64,000 nucleotides of DNA from Brachypodium distachyon (Eukaryota; Streptophyta; Magnoliopsida; Poales; Poaceae), in NCBI RefSeq assembly GCF_000005505.3, contig NC_016134.3, forward strand, positions 3,534,001 to 3,598,000. Direction: 5' to 3'. The first letter of the stretch is position 1, and every line of letters begins with the position of its first letter. The notes beneath the pieces were generated by a model. It searched no databases, was not told the origin of the DNA, and saw only the letters and a program-made list of their open reading frames with translations. The position numbers and the translations under genes were made by a program. Shown in pieces: positions 21,610 through 32,628 of this stretch.

Positions 21610-23880
21610 TTGCCCTCAAATTCCAACTAACTTCTACTAATCGATGGAAGACATGGCCTCAATTCAAGCTCGCTTAAACATAATATGTAGCCGCGCGCAC
21701 CATCGGCACATGCACTTGTTCGTCAGCAGGACAAACTTGCAACAACTGTTTAAAGGCCGGCCCGAGACACATGCTAACTGCCCTGACCTGGACAGCAAAC
21801 ATAGAGCCATAAACAACAGGACATGGCATTTTGGCAAGAAGTCTCCTTCAAAATGTACGTCTCCGCCATGTTACACGAAATAAACTAGCGTCTCATACAA
21901 GACTGCTACTGATGTCTTCGGTCTATGTGTTTTTTTTTCGGGGTGGACTCTGTGCATCTCTTGCCCAGAAGATGCTGAGCTCGTTTGTTGGAATATCAGT
22001 CATGGCCAGCAACGATCGTCAATTTGTGATAAGGAGTATTATCTTTAGATGAGTCTGGTGTGACATGTTCGACAACATAACTCATGCGTGATGACGATGA
22101 CTTCTGCGTGTAACCTCGACTGTTATCTTTCTTTCGGCTGCGTGCGTTGAGTGAGTGTGGGTGGCTAGATCGGCCAATGTGTGGTCTTTGTTGCGGTCAT
22201 GTTTCATGATGGCGCGCGTGATTTCGACGTTTGTTACATTTTGTCGAGTTTCCTGTTAATTAACTGAGCAACTCCATTCTTCTAAATTAATGGATAGAGT
22301 CTTCGGACTCAGGTTCGGAAAAAGTAACCAGCAAAACAAAACAAAGTTCTATCTCTTCTGGTTTTCTGGCTCACCAGGAAACCGTGCAGTAAATAAGACT
22401 AGTTTGTATGAACTACGACCAAAAAAGAGAAACCAGACATGGTTTTTGGATCTACCATGAAAAACCCGAGAGTGAGAAACCTAAACAGCAAGTACCGCAA
22501 AAGAACTCTTTGCTAACAACAAGGAACAGAAAAGAGATGAAAACTAATTTGTCAATACGGAGCACCTAACGCAAGCTGATCTGCATCTCAAGAATGTGAA
22601 CAGGTTGTCCATTAGCCGTTGACCTGCACAGATCGCTGGTTGTCGTACTATATGCAATTGGCCCATTAGAGGTAAAGTGTTGACTAAGGGAAGTCTGCAA
22701 AACTATTTTGTCAGGTCAAAAAACTATCAAGCTAGCCCATCTACGCAACTGGAATAAACAATTCATTATCATGTGACAACGCCGTATTTTTTTTGACCGA
22801 AAATAGTAGGAGAGGCTTCTACTGTGGTAACACCGTAGTTATTGGGCTAACCATCTGCATGAAGAAAGCGAAAGGCTCGAGCCAAAAACAGATATTCTTA
22901 TGATGAGTTTGGGGTGTGGTGTTTTTGTCCATATGATTCCTCTACGAGAGACGGGAAACCAATGAATTTTTTTGCTCTTCTAGCCCCTTGCTCTACTCAA
23001 TTGACAAAACTAGCCCCTTTCAAATCGAGCCACGACTTTTGCTAATTTATAGTTTTTCAGACAAATTAGCAAAAGTTGCGATTCCGTGAGAAAAGCCCCA
23101 ATAATCATGGCTCTGTGAAATTTACTTTGTTTTTAACTTAGGACAAGAATGAGCAATACATCTTAAATTTTAAGGACGGATGGAGTTATGTTGAATGGAT
23201 GCTCCTCTCCTCAGCCTTATGGTTATGGTTAGATTGACTACTGATTTTGAGTCAAGTCGTTCTAATTATTGGATTAGACTAATCAACTTGCTTCCAAGTA
23301 GGAGTACCTGCCATGTCTCACTTTGACTTAAATTTGAATGCATCTATACACTAAGTCATATCTAAATACATCTAAATTTTGACAAACTTGAAGCATCTTT
23401 TGTTAGACGGAGAAAATATAAGATGTTTTGGCAAAATAGCCCCCCAAAATGTCTTTTATATATTAGAGAACGGAGGAGCATTACTTAACCTTCGATGCTA
23501 ACGTGTTCTGATGGAGCCATGGAATTTGTGGAAAGAAAGAAATTCAGACAACAAGCAACCTCAAATTTCTTTCTTTTTTCTTTTGGAAAATATATACTAC
23601 TAGAACACTGATGGTCACTTTACCGGCCGGTTACAATTTCGGATCAACAGGGACCTTCAATTAAAAAGCTACCACAAACCGCAGCTAGCAGCTTGGCAGG
23701 TTGTCCTTGTCCTGTCCCCAAGTAGATTTAGATCACAATTCCATTCCAAACAAGGAAAACGCCAGAGGTCTCGTGGTTGGTGTCGGGTTGGAAACGACGT
23801 GCCACATCGGACGTCGGACGGACGACCGGCGGCTGATCTAACGGTACGTCCGCGGTTACTTCATAGAGTCTGACGTCTTC
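21610..23880. other. Intergenic, promoter of PGG gene then repeats
   Basis: No supported gene. It holds a 14-bp inverted repeat at 23035-23076 and a remnant resembling a MITE (AAGTCATATCTAAATACATCTAAATTTTGACAAA) near 23350-23470 ending in AACGGAGGAG. Confidence 0.5.
23035..23076. repeat. 14-bp inverted repeat with 14-base loop
   Basis: ACTTTTGCTAATTT (23035-23048) pairs exactly with AAATTAGCAAAAGT (23063-23076). No coding context. Confidence 0.75.
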
Positions 23881-23883
23881 TCC

Positions 23884-24705
23884 AGTAAAACTAGATGGCT
23901 GCGAAGAAGGCGGCGACGTTCGGCCCCACGCACACGCTCCCTGTCCGTTAGGCGGCCACCGACCACTGCCTTGGACGTGTCCGGTCGCGGTGGATTGGAA
24001 GCTCCGAATCTGCCACGGGCTTGCCAGATCCGGTGTGTGTGGTTACGGCGGACGGCCTGATCCGAGCGCTTTTGGGATGGCCTGGTAATTGCTGCAGGCA
24101 TGGTTGGTCGCGCAAAGACGTACAAGTTTGGATTGTGCTGACGTTCATCAACCCTCCGACACGTGCGCCATGGATAGGATTGGACTTTCCTGATCCTTTG
24201 TTCCCTGTACGTGTTTCTCTTGGCGTGTTTGTGTTTTGCAACAGTGGCTTCTTCTCCTGGTCTGTTCTTCGGATGTTCATATAGTTTCTTCGACTCGGTT
24301 TTTATTTGGCTTGGTGGACGGACCTTCGAACTTCAAATATCCCAATCACTCGCATGTGTCCTGTGGATCTCGTGCACGGATATGATCGTTGCCGAGTGGT
24401 TCTCGGAAAGACATGCTTGATAGATTTGGGTTCTTCGTTCGTGTTCGACACTGCAAATGCCAGGAGCCATGGCTATATTGAGCCTCCCATAGTCCAGGAG
24501 ATGCATTGGTGGTGGTTGTAGTTGGGGTTGCATGTCGTTGTTCGCTTCGGCCTTTCGTTTTCTTTTTTTTCCTTTTTTTTTGGTTGTGTGCATCCTCGAT
24601 GTCTCGGTTGTTCTTGACATTGTGTTGTTGCAGAGGCTGTGTGTACTTGATATCTTCTTGATATTAATAATATTACCCTTTATAAAAAAAAAAGTAAAAC
24701 TAGAT
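23884..24705 (+). mobile_element. Short LINE-like insertion with 13-bp target duplication
   Basis: The direct repeat AGTAAAACTAGAT occurs at 23884-23896 and again at 24693-24705, right after an A-run (TTTATAAAAAAAAAA). The end CTTGATATTAATAATATTACCCTTTAT-A(n) is like 3' ends of grass L1-type LINEs. The inner 796 bp begins GC-rich and has no reverse transcriptase, so this is either an internally deleted LINE or a short element mobilised by LINE enzymes. Confidence 0.7.
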
Positions 24706-25594
24706 TGCACCCCGCTTGTTGCCGCTGGAATTGGAGTCATTCCTTGCCTGCTATGAAAACAAAGACATCAACTATCAATTGTCACTAACAGCCTGAAACA
24801 AAGGAAAGTATGCCATCATAATTACCACAAATGATATATGGATATTAATCAGTCAAATAGCTTACCTTTAAAGAATTGATATATTTCAAAAAGACAAAAT
24901 TGTGTCCATACATAGCTCCAAATGGCATACCTAAAATGACATCATGAACGTTTGAATAAGTTCCCACTCCATTTACAAGAAAAGTCAAGTGCAGTTTGTT
25001 GTGCCAGCAATGTCAAGACTCAAGAGAAGCTGAGCCAACAGGCATCATGTGATGAGCCTTGACCTAACCTACTTGAGTTCTTAGATAAGGCAGATTAGCA
25101 ATGGATGTATTGGTTCTAGCCACCAGATTTTACTAATGCCTGCAACAAATAATAGAAAGAAATCACAATAATGTATAGGTAGAAGATCAGAATTCTTGGG
25201 AGAGATTAAAACCGAGACATTATATTGTTTGCTCATGAATACGCCAATCTGAATCGAAACTCAAGAGCAGTAGTTTAAAAACGTGTGAGTATTCTTGTTT
25301 GGTCGACAACAATAAAGGGTAAAGGCTGCAATTGATAAAATCAGAAAGGAAACTGTGCAAACTGAAAATAAAATTTTCTGGAGGATGAAATGTTTGGGAA
25401 CGGAGATGCAAAAGAGTTTCTGCCTTCTAAGCACGCGTGACCACCGGCGGTGCTGCACAATTGCACTCATAAAACTGCACGTGCGCATGTGTAGAGGGAA
25501 AAGCAAAACTGCGATCAAAGCCCTTCATCTGTCCATGTGCTGGAGGCAGCGCGCAATTGGAGAAAGCCCCAACTCCCTTGCTTCTTCACCCGGA
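24706..25594. other. Intergenic, no gene seen
   Basis: AT-rich. No coding or transposon structure recognised. Confidence 0.4.
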
Positions 25595-25807
25595 GGTTGG
25601 TTTCGTGGAGAAGCCCATGAGGCCAGCAGTTGTCCCGTACACCCTGCCGATGCTTCCGTGCATGGCTCCGGAGGAGATGAGCTTTGCCACGTTGCCGACG
25701 GAGAGCTCCTGCAGGTTGAACACGAACTCCTTGCCCGCCTAAGCGGACAGCATATTCTTCGATTTGGTGTCCACCAGCAGCTTGAGGGAGATCCTGTTAG
25801 AAGCCAT
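25595..25807 (-). pseudogene. DUF674 family pseudogene (5' part)
   Basis: From the ATG at 25807 the minus strand encodes MASNRISLKLLVDTKSKNML, then a TAG at codon 23 (25741-25739), then AGKEFVFNLQELSVGNVAKL and SSGAMHGSIGRVY. Plant DUF674 proteins begin with I-S-L-K-L-L-V-D-(T/K)-K-S and continue F-A-E-A-G-K-E-F-V-D, so the stop replaces the Glu of EAGKEF and two or three residues around F-V-D-F are altered. The rest of the family's length (over 400 residues) is missing past about 25595. A TATA box remains upstream. The function of DUF674 is unknown. Confidence 0.8.
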
Positions 25808-25872
25808 GCATGGTTTCAGAACTTCTACGGCATTCCAGCTCGGAGATGGATAGACTCCAGCAGATGTTGGGT

Positions 25873-25880
25873 GTATTTAT
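25873..25880 (-). promoter_or_regulatory. TATA box of the DUF674 pseudogene
   Basis: CCTATAAATACA on the minus strand, about 70 bp before the relic ATG, with typical spacing. It suggests the copy was a genomic duplicate, not a processed one. Confidence 0.55.
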
Positions 25881-25899
25881 AGGATGGGAAGGGGAGGGA

Positions 25900-28819
25900 T
25901 GCCAAAAGATTTTGTTGCAGGATCATTGAGTCCAATTTGTCTCCTTGGATTCTCGATCGTGGGTATGGTTACACAAAAGCTTCAGTTACAGAACTGAGTG
26001 AGGTTACTGATTCTTTCAAATGGCTCTGGAAATCTTCTGCTGGCTCCTCCTAGCTCATCGATCGTCTTATCAACAGAGGGATGCTCCTGAGGAGAAATTT
26101 CCATCTTCCATCTTATAATTGTGTCCTATGCCAGGGGCATGATATGAAGACTCGAGATCATTTCTTTCATTGCCCATTTGCAATTGCCTGCTGGAACTAG
26201 GCCCGGTAACGGTGCAGGACCCGCACCAAATCCAACCTACACCAACAAATACTACCCGTATTAACCAGTCCAACCTCAGCCACAAATCTCATCCGAGAAT
26301 CCAGACCGCACCAGACCATTTAAATTTTCCACCCACACCCGCACCAAACCATATGGAATACGTGGTTTGAACCCCACGGATTCAACCGTGGATGCTTAAT
26401 GTCCTGCTTGACACACGTATTGCTTGGAGATGACTAAGATACATGTATCAGTTTACACACGTATTTTGCCGGTCATGAACGAACCCACCTGACTGCAGTC
26501 TAAAACAGACTGCTACATCCATCAATTCCAGAAATGATAGGATTTAAAATTTATCTCTGAACATAATATACCAGATAAATAATATATTCAAGTAATAACA
26601 TGATTTAAAATTGATCTCTGAACAAAACATTTTATCTCTGAACAAAGATAGAAAATTCTTCAGATCAGCTCCGTACTCCAAACAAAGGCCTGAACACATA
26701 AGCTCATAAACGCTTGACTCCTTTAAACTTGTGAGGTTGCAGCATGCAATCCTGCAATATAAACATATAACAAATTCATTAAAAGCTCAGCTTTTGCCAC
26801 AAGATAAATTTGACGTTCCTTATGGGGAAGAACTTGAGGAGATGAAGAAAGCAAATACCAACCTACAAGAAGAACTGGCCCAAGAAAGCTAACCAGTGAT
26901 CAGACTGTTTTTCCTTTTTTCTGAATTTCGAGGAGCTAAACAAATCATCAAGAGGCAAAAGAAACTAGGCAAGCTGTGTGCATACTAATCCCCTGACAAA
27001 TCAAGTGTAATAAGAACTAGCAGAGAAACAATTAGTCTATTACAGAGAAACAATTATCAGTTATATGCTATCAAGAATGGGTTACCAAGTGCAGTCCTCA
27101 GGTTAAAGGTATGCTTTGTACGGAGTAGTTTTTAATTAATCCATGAATATATGTATGGACACTAATTTAAGTAGTTATCTTAGGTGAACAGAAAAATTGA
27201 CCTTCTTGCTGATATATACAAGAGACTATGATATCTGAGAATTTCAATTTCCCCCTAATCATATAAATCTGAGAAGAACACACTAAAAACAAATGGGAAA
27301 CACCCAGCTGTTAGTGGTTAACCAGGTCAAGGCCATGTGCAAGCAAGCTGCCGCCTAGACTAGCTGGAAAGGTAGTAAGCCTATTGATTCAATCTTTGAC
27401 AATGGCAAAGCTAACAAACTTCAGAGCTTAGTGCACAAGTTCTCACAGTAAGATTGGGAAAGAATGTAAAAATTAAAATGCACACTGTGACTAAAACTAG
27501 GACACGTGCCCTGAATTAGCACGCCAACCATGACAACAGTTTCCATGACAGCTCCCGGTCCTTTATTATTCACAAAATTAACTTCTTTATGGAGCTTTGA
27601 CATCTTAATCTCAAAACACATAACAAGGGAGTGTTAACTGAACTTGTAATTATTACAAGATCAGCTTTGTGGAGCTCAGTCTTGCAATTGCGAAGGCTAT
27701 GTACTAATTATAATTTCAAAGGGCGCAGAACAGCTTGTCTATTATTACAAGATCATCATCACTAACTAGGACAACTCTGAGTATGTAGTAGTTTTTGCAG
27801 GTAAACTCTGAGTATAATAGTTGTTGCAGTTTGGAGTGGTTACCAGATCTCCGTAGGAAGATGATGTTGGAGTCTCGGCCGGCTTATCATGGGGAAGGAG
27901 ACGGCAGGAATCACTGACAATTCTACGAAGGAGACGAGTTCGTAGAAGGTGTGGCCACCGGATCCGCGTAGGGAAGTTGCTGAGGGGCTGTTGCGGGATC
28001 CACGCACGGAAGGAACCGGAGGAAGAAATGCTAAAGGTCCGCCGTGTAGGCAGCCGGATCTGCGTGGAAGGGAGACGGCGTGGGTGAGCAGCTCGGCGGG
28101 GGATCTTGGATCGGAAGAGGAGCTGGCTCCGTGCTGCCGGATCTTCGTGGGAGAGGCGACGAGATGGGCGTCGCCGCGTCGGCCTGAGGGAGCAGGGTGG
28201 TGCCGTGGTGGGAGTGGTGGCCGGAGGGCGCGAGGTGGGGGCGGTGGATCTGGAGGAGAGTGGCAACCAGTCGGGGGTGGAGGGCTGGAGGCGCTGGTGG
28301 GTGAAACCAGACCGCACCGGTCCAAACCGCGTTTGTACCGATACCAGCCCAGTCCAGCCCGTTTATATTTCCGTCCATTTGAACCCGCACCAAACAAGCC
28401 CGTCTGAAGATCCGCACCATTATCCCCGTTTCAGCCCGCACCATAACCAGGCCTAGCTGGAACTACTTATGTCCTCGCTTCGCCCCTGCTAATAATGTGC
28501 ATCACAACATCAAAAATCTCAGAGACCGGTTGGCTGTCCCATTTGCATTTGAAATTATCACTGCTGCTTGCTGGAGCATCTCACAGGTCAGGAATGATTG
28601 CATTTTCAACAGGGTTCAGCCATCACTTTATAGATGCAGAAGAATTTTCATTGAGGAGATGAATTTGGTATTCCATAGAGCTAAAAGAAAGTCCCATGTA
28701 GGCCTTAAAGACTGGTTAGATAGTTTTTTGTAATTCTCTTTCTTTTCCTGTACAGTTTGTTTCATTTTGTTTAATATATTGGCGGTAGATCGATCTACTG
28801 TTTACCCTAAAAAAAAAAA
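25900..28819 (+). mobile_element. LINE (L1-type) 3' fragment, interrupted by a hAT element
   Basis: Reading + from about 26010, then 28464-28733, gives the end of a plant LINE ORF2: FKWLWKSS, a stop, then LIDRLINRGMLLRRNFHLP, CVLCQGHDMKTRDHFFHCPF (zf-RVT zinc-binding pattern C-x2-C...H-x4-C), ACWN, then on the far side of the hAT insert ACWSISQVRNDCIFNR and a tail ending at 28733. After it comes a 3' UTR with TTTAATATATTGG and an A-run at 28809-28819. The 5' end (roughly 25890-25960) could not be fixed and no target duplication was recognised. Reverse transcriptase proper is missing, so the copy is 5'-truncated and dead. Confidence 0.8.
26198..28455. mobile_element. Non-autonomous hAT transposon nested in the LINE
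   Basis: Left end TAGGCCCGGTAACGGTGCAGG; right end reverse-complemented TAGGCCTGGTTATGGTGCGGG (four differences in 21). The 8-bp target duplication GCTGGAAC is exact (26190-26197 and 28456-28463). Both ends carry repeated ACCCGCACCAAA-like motifs. The 2,258-bp inside shows no transposase; 27840-28300 is GC-rich with long spurious open frames on both strands. It inserted within the zf-RVT codons (after A-C-W-N) of the LINE. Confidence 0.9.
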
Positions 28820-29264
28820 GAGAACGGTGCATCCCTGCTGTGTTTCCTAATTTGATCATATTTCCTCTATTGATTATTCCATCAAGAAATCGGAACAGAA
28901 AGGGCAGGGGAAGCGGCGCACATGGTGGGAGCAGGAGACGGGTCTCCCTTGGCAGGTAACGGACGCGCACTCGCCTCGGAGGGAAGGCAGGCGGCGCGAA
29001 TCGCTCGAGGGCCGGTGGAGACGGGGCACAGAAGATGGGCAGTAGGGGAGCGGAGAACATGGGCTTCAGGATTTTCTCCGAGGGTTGGTGTAGGCAGTTT
29101 TTCTGGTGGGCTGCAAACTTGGGCCTTGGGCCGGACTCCGTGGGCGCTATCTAAGACTGGAACGTGTCGCGAAGCCATTTTTCGAGGGAATGCTGGCTGC
29201 AACGATGCGGCAGAATAAAAGGTGACGTGGCTTCACGAGAAGTCACGAAAATCAGGTAGTGGAT
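28820..29264. other. Intergenic, no gene seen
   Basis: GC-rich around 28900-29200 with overlapping open frames on both strands and no recognisable domain. Confidence 0.4.
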
Positions 29265-29390
29265 TGTTTCTACTTAGATATAGAGGATACTCCTATTTGG
29301 GAAGATTTTTGATTTCTCTCTTCCACATCAGCAATTATCCTACGTGGCATCGTTAAAAAAAAGACTGACGTCGCCTCATTGTACACGCCC
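29265..29390. mobile_element. Fragment of the 8880-9203 miniature-element family
   Basis: TTCTCTC.TCCACRTCA...ATCCTACGTGGCATCGTTAA...CTCATTGTACACGCCC follows the right half of 8880-9203 in order. It ends exactly at TAA (29391-29393), beyond which the Harbinger element starts. The left end is not recognisable. Confidence 0.55.
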
Positions 29391-29393
29391 TAA

Positions 29394-31110
29394 GAGTATC
29401 TCCAACAGATGATGTAAAATAGGGCTTGTGCCCAAAAAACCATTTTTTAGAGCACGAACAACCAAAAAAGCCTCTCCAACAGATAATGTATAGCTATCAT
29501 GTGCCCTATAATTTTAGGGCATGCCCCAAAAAACTGAGGCAAGTGATGTATATTTGCATCACATGACAGGGCTGCCCTATCCTTCCAAGCAACATGGCGC
29601 GAACCAACCGCCAGGAAATTTCATCCCTTCTTCATCTCCCCGACGCCGTCGCTGCTCTGCACCACCGCTCCCCCCCTCTTCCTCGAGCTGCTGCGCCGCC
29701 GCCCCACCCCGCTTCCGCGCGCTGCTTCGCCGCCCGCCCCAAGCCTCCCCCGCCGATCTATTTCTCCAAGCCGTCACCGTCGCCGTCTCGATCTCCTCCG
29801 GTGACCGCTGCTCTACGCCGCCGCTCTGCCCCGGTTCCCCGAGCTGTGGAGGTGAACCTGATGGTGCCTTTTGTCGAGCCCCGCGCCTCCCCGACCGGCA
29901 TCGATCCATTCCGTTGCCTCGACCGCCGCCTGACGCTGACGAGCTCCCGCTCAGTCCTCCTCTGCCAAAAATTGACGCTACCGTCGGCGCAGCCGCTCCA
30001 CCACCTCGCCCACAAGCCTGACGCCGACGAGCTCCCCGCTCAGTCCTCCTCTGCCGTCCTCCTCTGCTGAAGTCCACCGCCTCGCCCACAAGGTGTTCGA
30101 CAGAAAGATGAGAGGCTTGTTCGATGATTCGTCAATTGATGACGAATTTGACATGTGCGAAGAGGAGGATATTGCTATAATCTTGGCCGTGCACAAGAAT
30201 AAGCGGCCCAAGCACGGTGGCTCCGTCTTCGGCCATGAGAAGCTGTGGAGGGAGAGGATTGATGCGCACAACCGGTTGATGCGGAGGTACTTCGTGGAGA
30301 ACCCCATTTATCCGGAGAGGTACTTCCGCCGCCGGTTTAGGATGGGCACCAAGTTGTTTGCACACATTGCCAAGAGTGTGAAGAAATATGATCGTTTCTT
30401 TGAGCAAAGGAGGAATTGCGCCGAAGAGCTTTTGGGATTTTGCAAGCCCAATTTGCTATTGTGAGAGGACCGGCTCGGTTTTGGGACCAAGAGATTCTTT
30501 GGTTAATCATGACCGCTTGTGTGATCATGCATAACATGATCGTTGAGGACGAGCGTGGGCAAAATTTGGACTATAGCTACTATGAGTTGATGGGTCGTTT
30601 CGTGCGTGTTCAAAAAAATGAAGATCGAGCGGCCAAATTTCTAGAAACCTATGAAGAGATCCGAGATGAGGATCAACATGTCAAACTTCAAAAAGATCTC
30701 ATGGAAGAGTGGTGGTCTTGGTTTGGCCAACAAAGCCACTAGATTTATGTTGTTGTATGTGATGAACTTTGTCTCTTATGTTGTTGTATGTGATGAACTT
30801 TGTCTTCGTATGCTCATTGGTGTGCTACTTGAACTATTTGTGAGTTGTAATGAACTATTCGGTACTATTTGTGATTGGTGTATTTAGATTTATGTGCCAT
30901 GATACTCATGTTATTTGTTGCATATGTTTGCAAATGTGAGAAGAAAACAAATTGTGTGGCGTTCTATTTTACATCATCTTGATTTTTGTCAGTGTCCTAT
31001 TTTACATCATCTGGAATGGCTTTCCTATTTTAGGACACGAAAAACTGCAAAAGTGATGTCTTATCCTAATTTTTCAGTGCCCTATTTTACATCATCCGTT
31101 GGAGATGCTC
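29394..31110 (+). mobile_element. PIF/Harbinger element with internal deletion
   Basis: Terminal inverted repeats of 32 bp: left GAGTATCTCCAACAGATGAT and following TGTAAAATAGGGC; right end reverse-complemented GAGCATCTCCAACGGATGAT, same continuation; two differences. Further copies of the inner CCTATTTTACATCATC motif sit near 30963, 30995 and 31080. It holds transposase N- and C-terminal pieces but not the catalytic middle. Flanks are TAA (left) and TGG (right), so no exact 3-bp duplication is left. GC-rich sequence at 29594-30070 precedes the transposase. Confidence 0.85.
30093..30742 (+). pseudogene. Harbinger transposase, DDE core deleted
   Basis: First part (30093 to about 30415): FDDSSIDDEFD, RRYFVENPIYPERYFRRRFRMGTKLFAHI and YDRFFEQRRNCA, typical of the N-terminal half of plant Harbinger nucleases. 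Second part, in another frame (about 30416-30742): FGILQAQFAIVRGPARFWDQ, LWLIMTACVIMHNMIVEDER and a C-terminal tail ending WWSWFGQQSH. In intact relatives about 200 residues with the D-D-E metal-binding triad lie between these; here they are joined directly with a frame change near 30415. It could not catalyse transposition but might be moved by an intact relative. Confidence 0.85.
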
Positions 31111-32050
31111 TGGGAAACCTTCGCCCCCTCGTGCCAAGCTAGGGCCGCTTAGGTCGCCTTTTACCACGCCCTTCGACTCCAAGCCGCCACCATGGCGTGA
31201 TGCCCAGCTCCATCTCCTTCGTGAAACCCTCCTGCTAACGCGGCTCTTGCCTCTTGACGCCTCCCTCTTCTCCATGACTCCATCACCCTCTCCCTGACGT
31301 GATCGCCTCCTGATCTGCTTCCCCTACCCAGGTGCTAATCGTTGCTGCTGATTGCTCCATCGTGATCCCCTTCCTTGGTGTTTCAATCGATCGGTTACAT
31401 GGTGTTGGGGTTGTTCTACACTTTGACAATGACGACCTTGCATGGAATATCCTTGCTACTGCCGCCAAGCTCTACGCCTCTACTCTGATGACACGACGAC
31501 GCACTGCCGTCCAGAGTCCAGTTCTTCCACGGTTCCACCTCTATCACCTGACACATGCGGAGACTGTGGCATTGTAGAGGTTATACTATGTATGGTCCTC
31601 AAGCTACAGATCCACGGCGTTATCTTCCACATTGGCGTTGATCACAGCTGAACTCCTATAAAAATTATTGCAAACAAGGTGTTTGAGGAAATACCCAACC
31701 GAAATCTGGGTATGATCATGGAGTTGAAGGGTTGAAGCACAAGGTAAACGTAAGTATTCTTTGGGTACAAGGTTGACTATACATATGTTTGCAAGACATG
31801 TTAATTAGAGGATATGTACAAGATCGACTATACATATGTCATCAAGTCGCTAATGAAATTCCAAGCCTTCAAGAAGAGTTCATCTTGAACCAATATGTAA
31901 CTACAGATGTGCTAAATCAAAATTTCACTTAATATGAAGTGGTGGAAAAAAAAGTCACTAATCAAATCAGCATAGGCCTAAATTATTCTCATTTTATATT
32001 GTTATCAATTTACTTTCTATACCAATTTACTTTCTATATTTAAATTTGAC
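31111..32050. other. Intergenic, no gene seen
   Basis: 31140-31650 is moderately GC-rich with short open frames lacking any domain; the rest is AT-rich. Confidence 0.4.
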
Positions 32051-32109
32051 CAATATATGTATTCTTACTACATATGGCAATGCAATACATGCTTCTGTAG
32101 GAAACAAAT

Positions 32110-32260
32110 GGTGACGATGTTTATTCCAAATATTAGAGAGGACTCCATTTATATATTTAAGACTTTCAAAGTTTGGGAGTATGAAAAATATCGACCATTG
32201 AAGAACAATCTGAAAATTCGTTTTCTCTTTAATACAACTACACCGTCAGTTCGACTTTGG
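32110..32260 (+). pseudogene. Possible RPA70/DUF223-like OB-fold fragment
   Basis: The frame reads VTMFIPNIREDSIYIFKTFK then VWEYEKYRPLKNNLKIRFL. Plant RPA70-like proteins, common in the host and in Helitrons, have I-P-x(n)-E-G-x-x-Y-x-I-x-x-F-x-V...Y-R-P-V-x-N-x-x-x-I-x-F. The similarity is suggestive only. A possible acceptor (TTCTGTAG at 32093-32100) precedes it. No continuation on either side. Confidence 0.35.
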
Positions 32261-32628
32261 CATGCATGTTTATCCTGCTGGCTTGCAAAATCTTTATGAA
32301 TCTTCATGTACAATACCATTCTTTGTCTGAACAGAACTAAATGTCGAACTAACAAGAGATAGAGGGAGTATTGGAGAACTGAAATATTATACACATGGTA
32401 TGTGTGGTCTCAAATACACAAGTTCAGTTGACACATGTGCTGTGGTGAAAATGGTTGGTTGAGTAGTTAGGGTTTATTTATAAATTTGGCTATTTGTCCT
32501 AGCACATGTTCTGATAGAAGCAAGCATATCGTTTATTTATAAATTTGAATATATATCATGTACAAACAACGGGAAGGCCTGTGAATACAATGTGAACTCC
32601 AGTCCTGAAATTAGAATATATTATCACT

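Noticed and set aside
26360..26395. GTTTGAACC-like stretch as a tRNA T-arm
   Set aside because: No acceptor stem, D-arm or anticodon arm can be built around it; no tRNA gene was found anywhere in the window.
27766..28456. Four overlapping frames of 110-185 codons inside the hAT element
   Set aside because: No hAT transposase motif (no BED finger, no dimerisation domain); base composition explains them.
29521..30089. Long open frames in both strands at the left of the Harbinger element
   Set aside because: Pro/Ser/Arg-rich without similarity to the MYB-like second protein of Harbinger elements; treated as GC-rich element sequence.
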